Source: Oscillospiraceae bacterium
GTDB lineage: Bacteria; Bacillota; Clostridia; Oscillospirales; CAG-272
DNA: 51,013 nt
Direction: 5' to 3'
Assembly: GCA_015063695.1 (NCBI GenBank)
Contig: SVTQ01000013.1
Location: forward strand, 1-51,013
A program made the translations under genes and the position numbers. Positions 48,028-51,013 of this stretch are shown piece after piece. The notes under the pieces are model-generated. The model was not told where the DNA came from. It ran no database searches and worked only from the letters and a program-made list of their open reading frames with translations. Within the stretch, counting starts at the first letter, position 1. Every line of letters starts with the position of its first letter.

Positions 48028-50658
48028 ATGAAAAGAGCACTTTCACTTTTCATCGCAGTTCTGATGGTAATTTCCACCATCGCTGTAGGTATTCCCGTAT
48101 CTGCTGCAACACTCGATGAAAACAACGTAGGTATAGAAGTTCCTTACTTCTCCGGTACTGCTTTATATAATGAAACAATCGGACCGGTACTCAAGGCGGG
48201 AGCTGAACCTAACTATGAATTTGACGAACCCCTTCCCCTTACCGGCGTTGAAAACCCCGGCGTTAAAACTCCTGGCGACAGCGTACTCAACATCGACGGT
48301 ATCGTAGACGAAGCTGAGTGGGGCCTCCCTCTGCTCGTTCTTTCCGACGACTACGCTGCTACTTTCGGTGACCTTTCCGTTTCCGGTGAAAACACATACT
48401 ACTGGCACGGTCCCGACGGTGAAAACGAGCTTAAGGTAGCTAACGGCCTCAACTATAAGCTTTGGATGGCATGGGACGAAGAGTTCCTTTACGTTGCTGC
48501 CTTCATTAGTGACCCTGACGGACAGAACGCTTCATGGGACGGTGCAAATGTTTGGAACGGTGACTGTCTCCAGATCAGAGTTGACCCCGATGGACCTAAC
48601 TCCAAAGTAGGCGGCACAGGTTATGATCCCTCTGTTGATCCCTGGCCCTGGGCAACTGCCGAAAGAGGCGGTGCCGGTGAAAGCTACGGCGGTAAGGTAA
48701 TGAACCTCGGTATGTCTTACCTCTCCGCACAGAAAATGGAAGTATTCGACATGTCTCCCAGATATGCTCCTTACATCACTGACGGTCTCGATCCCGAAAC
48801 AGCAGAGCCCATAAAGCTTCTCGCTTGGAATCAGAACGCTTCCTACTGGAATTCCAAGTGGGATGCTGACGGTGTTGAAGAAAATCCCTTTGGTAAGACA
48901 TATGCTTCTGCAGTTCTTAGATATAATATTACTCCCGAGAACAGAAAAGCTATTGATACACAGATTGAAATTGCTATTCCTTGGGCTTACATGAACGGCA
49001 GCTACGTTGAAGCTAACCAGTGGGAAGATGATGCCGGTGAAGTTTACGTTGACTACGAAACAATTCTTACAAACATCATTCCTGAGGTAGGTAACGAATA
49101 CGGTCTTTCAATCGCCCTTCTTAACGGCGGTAAGGGCGGCACAGGTTACAACTCCTGGCTCACATGGGGTTCCGGTATCTGTGCAGGTCAGTTCGAAAAG
49201 GACTACATGACAGCAGGCGGCTCCAACTCCATGGTACTCGTTGCTGACGAGCTCGGTACAACAGGCTGCGTTCACGAATTTGCAGGCGCAACGTGTGAAT
49301 CTTGCGAAATTTGTACACTTTGCGGTTACGAAAGAGGCTTTGCAACAGGTCATAAGTATTCTCATGAACTCGTTGCTGCTCCCACAAACCTTTCTGACGG
49401 TAAGATCGTTTCCACATGTACAGCAGGCTGTAACGGCGTTGTTGAAACAATTCTTCCCGCAGCTAAGACTGAGCCTCAGTACGTATACGATCCTTCTGCT
49501 CATGTAACTTCTTCTATCTGGTCTGACGGCTTCCGTTACCTCTACTATGAAGATGATGAAATGACTATCCCCACCATCGACCCCGAAACAGGTATTCAGA
49601 AGGATGCTATCGAGTACGATGAAAACGGAGATATGTACTTCGACTTCACAACAACCGATCCGGGTACATACTACGCAACAAACAAGAACTTCAAGGAATT
49701 CGCTTACAGCATTGACGTAGCTCTCACAGGTGAAGATATCACAGAATATGACGAAGATGATCCTACAAAGGAATCCAACGGTAGCTACCTCGACGGTCTC
49801 TACTACATATTCGGCGGTACAACGTACAATCCCGGCGGAAAGGGATACGGTACACACTATGCAGCAGGCTTCTTCCCCGAAGAACCCGGCAGCACAGCTG
49901 GTTACTTCAGAATTTATGACGAAGCTATGACAAGCGTAACAGTTGACGGCGCTGCAGTTCTTATCGCTGAATCTGAACGTATCGACCTCGGTACAGAATG
50001 GCACAACTTCGTTCTCTCCTTCGACGAAGATACAGATACTGCTATCTTCTACCTTGACGGCGAGGCTATCCTCGGTGTTTGGGATCCCGATCTCGACATG
50101 GCAGGCAACGACCAGGTTCTCATCATGCGTAACTTCGAAGTTGCATGTAAGATGAAGAACATGTCAATCGGTGATTCTGATGCGTTTAACGAGGTTGAAG
50201 AAGTTGTAGGTCCTACACTCTACACAGTAACTATCGACGGCGAAGAATTCGGCAAGTTCGAAGCAGGTACAGAAGTTGAGCTTCCCGTTCCCGAATCATA
50301 TGCAGACGAATATGTACCCGGTATTGTATACCGTTTCTTCAACTACGTTGGTGCTGACGTTACAAGAGGCGGATTCGATGAGTATAACGAAACGGCAAAC
50401 GGACGCATCTACACTCTTGTAATCGGTGAAGAAGACGTGGAACTTGAATCTGAATTTATTATGATTGGTGACATAAGAACAGATGAAGAGATCGACGCTA
50501 AGGATAAGAGTAGACTTAAGAAGTATATTGCCGGAGCTCAGGAGCTTACACCTGAACAGGAAGAAGCAGCTGACATAAATCTTGACGGTGAAATCAGTTC
50601 TAAGGACAGCAACAACCTCAAGAAAATGATGTACGGCAATTACACACCTAAGAAGTAA
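48028..50658 (+). CDS. Secreted modular protein: CBM9-like domain, Cys/His repeat, LamG-like domain, dockerin
   Basis: An 876-residue exported protein. Signal peptide 1-26 (ending VSAAT); CBM9/DOMON-like domain at about 86-400 (LNIDGIVDEAEWG, YKLWMAWDEEFLYVAAFI, DCLQIRVDPDG, TQIEIAIPW); a Cys/His repeat at about 412-478 of the same type as in the 3681 protein (ATCESCEICTLCGYERG, STCTAGC); a jelly-roll (LamG-like) domain at about 490-720 (DLGTEWHNFVLSFDEDTDTA, YLDGEAILG); a small beta module; and a dockerin at about 812-870 with two calcium-loop/helix segments (IRTDEEIDAKDKSRLKKYI; ADINLDGEISSKDSNNLKKM). It shows no enzyme domain, so it would target glycan rather than cut it. The dockerin may bind a cohesin, possibly that of the 3681 protein. 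AGGAGGA precedes the start. Confidence 0.85.
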   Translation: MKRALSLFIAVLMVISTIAVGIPVSAATLDENNVGIEVPYFSGTALYNETIGPVLKAGAEPNYEFDEPLPLTGVENPGVKTPGDSVLNIDGIVDEAEWGLPLLVLSDDYAATFGDLSVSGENTYYWHGPDGENELKVANGLNYKLWMAWDEEFLYVAAFISDPDGQNASWDGANVWNGDCLQIRVDPDGPNSKVGGTGYDPSVDPWPWATAERGGAGESYGGKVMNLGMSYLSAQKMEVFDMSPRYAPYITDGLDPETAEPIKLLAWNQNASYWNSKWDADGVEENPFGKTYASAVLRYNITPENRKAIDTQIEIAIPWAYMNGSYVEANQWEDDAGEVYVDYETILTNIIPEVGNEYGLSIALLNGGKGGTGYNSWLTWGSGICAGQFEKDYMTAGGSNSMVLVADELGTTGCVHEFAGATCESCEICTLCGYERGFATGHKYSHELVAAPTNLSDGKIVSTCTAGCNGVVETILPAAKTEPQYVYDPSAHVTSSIWSDGFRYLYYEDDEMTIPTIDPETGIQKDAIEYDENGDMYFDFTTTDPGTYYATNKNFKEFAYSIDVALTGEDITEYDEDDPTKESNGSYLDGLYYIFGGTTYNPGGKGYGTHYAAGFFPEEPGSTAGYFRIYDEAMTSVTVDGAAVLIAESERIDLGTEWHNFVLSFDEDTDTAIFYLDGEAILGVWDPDLDMAGNDQVLIMRNFEVACKMKNMSIGDSDAFNEVEEVVGPTLYTVTIDGEEFGKFEAGTEVELPVPESYADEYVPGIVYRFFNYVGADVTRGGFDEYNETANGRIYTLVIGEEDVELESEFIMIGDIRTDEEIDAKDKSRLKKYIAGAQELTPEQEEAADINLDGEISSKDSNNLKKMMYGNYTPKK

Positions 50659-50683
50659 TTGAATTAATTGCTATAAGATTTCT

Positions 50684-50714
50684 ATGAGCCGCCCCTCGGG
50701 GCGGCTCATTTTTG
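50684..50714 (+). terminator. Terminator after the dockerin protein gene
   Basis: ATGAGCCGCCCC / GGGGCGGCTCAT around TC, then TTTTT. Confidence 0.93.
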
Positions 50715-50764
50715 CTTGGTGTTATTTTTGATATCAACATTAGTATAATATTATAATATAACTA

Positions 50765-50793
50765 TTGATTTTTGCCTGTGGAGATGATATAAT
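50765..50793 (+). promoter_or_regulatory. Promoter of the truncated dockerin gene
   Basis: TTGATT at 50765-50770, 17 nt, TATAAT at 50788-50793, with TGA ahead of the -10 (extended form). Confidence 0.85.
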
Positions 50794-50827
50794 TATTATG
50801 TATAATTGTACCACATAGGAGGTAATG

Positions 50828-51013
50828 ATGAAAAAAGTATTATCCCTCATCCTTGTGCTGTGCATGGTTTTCAGCGCGGTATCGTTTGTGATTCCCGCAG
50901 GCGCTGTTACCTACGGCTACGTAAAGGGTGACGCAGACGACAGCACCACGGTAAATACCAAGGACGTTCTTGTTTTAAGAAAGTATCTTGGCGGCGCAGT
51001 TACTATCAAGGAT
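50828..51013 (+). CDS. Secreted protein with N-terminal dockerin (3' end missing)
   Basis: The gene runs off the window; 62 residues are visible. Signal peptide 1-26 (KKVLSLILVLCMVFSAVSF, ending PAGAV) then the start of a dockerin directly after it: GYVKGDADDSTTVNTKDVLVLRKYLGG, one calcium loop with Asp/Asn ligands and the typical following helix. ATG at 50828 is preferred over ATG 50825 because AGGAGG at 50817-50822 is 5 nt away. An N-terminal dockerin is less common than a C-terminal one. It lies next to another dockerin gene and has its own promoter. Confidence 0.8.
   Translation, partial: MKKVLSLILVLCMVFSAVSFVIPAGAVTYGYVKGDADDSTTVNTKDVLVLRKYLGGAVTIKD

Overview
The window reads as a chromosomal segment of an anaerobic, low-to-mid GC Gram-positive bacterium, most likely an uncultured gut-type Clostridia (Oscillospirales/Ruminococcaceae-like). 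Pointers are strong Shine-Dalgarno sites, many near-consensus sigma-A promoters (TTGACA, 17 nt, TATAAT) on both strands, intrinsic terminators, Firmicutes families (DUF1934, SleB-type hydrolase, MnmM/YtqB, Xpt, ROK glucokinase), a cobalamin riboswitch on an ECF transporter gene, a ferredoxin:thioredoxin reductase-like protein, and secreted proteins with cohesin-like and dockerin modules. I saw no phage genes, insertion sequences, CRISPR array or rRNA.

Layout. 1-2016: 5'-truncated tex. 2203-3315: a stand-alone MsmK/UgpC-type ATPase of sugar ABC importers. 3681-6647: a large surface protein with two cohesin-like domains, fourteen Cys/His repeats and a C-terminal membrane anchor. 6775-7880: xpt and a SleB-like hydrolase, convergent. 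8060-13208: DUF1934, holA, an RNase M5-like Toprim protein, ygiQ and sfsA. 13209-14093: a long AT-rich non-coding stretch with hairpins, repeats and a possible small RNA. 14094-16437 (minus): B12-riboswitch operon (DUF4430 lipoprotein, ECF S component, polysaccharide deacetylase). 16502-20129 (minus): alaS and a PHP phosphatase. 20183-22928: mnmM and a VanY-like peptidase. 22990-23955 (minus): glucokinase. 24498-36995: a seven-gene glycan-uptake operon. 37050-38559 (minus): a small membrane protein, rpmF and the DUF177 gene. 38598-40520: a membrane protein and a CapA-like lipoprotein. 40575-47171: an XRE regulator, a TrmH-type methyltransferase, tRNA-Thr, a thioredoxin/FTR/TlpA redox operon, an HD protein, a sigma-like/acidic gene pair and an SDR. 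47287-51013: mscL and two dockerin-bearing secreted proteins, the second cut by the window edge.

How the genes may work together. The most distinctive locus is 24498-36995: a 1046-residue substrate-binding protein fused to sugar-binding-like modules, two complete permease pairs, a beta-propeller/YIP1 membrane protein and a DUF5696 glycosidase-like protein, without its own ATPase. The ATPase at 2203 and glucokinase at 22990 are natural partners for energising import and phosphorylating released glucose. The cohesin-like surface protein and the dockerin proteins suggest that the cell also assembles glycan-active proteins on its surface. Together they suggest a specialised polysaccharide user. 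That reading is inference from domain content and gene order; the substrate cannot be read from the sequence.
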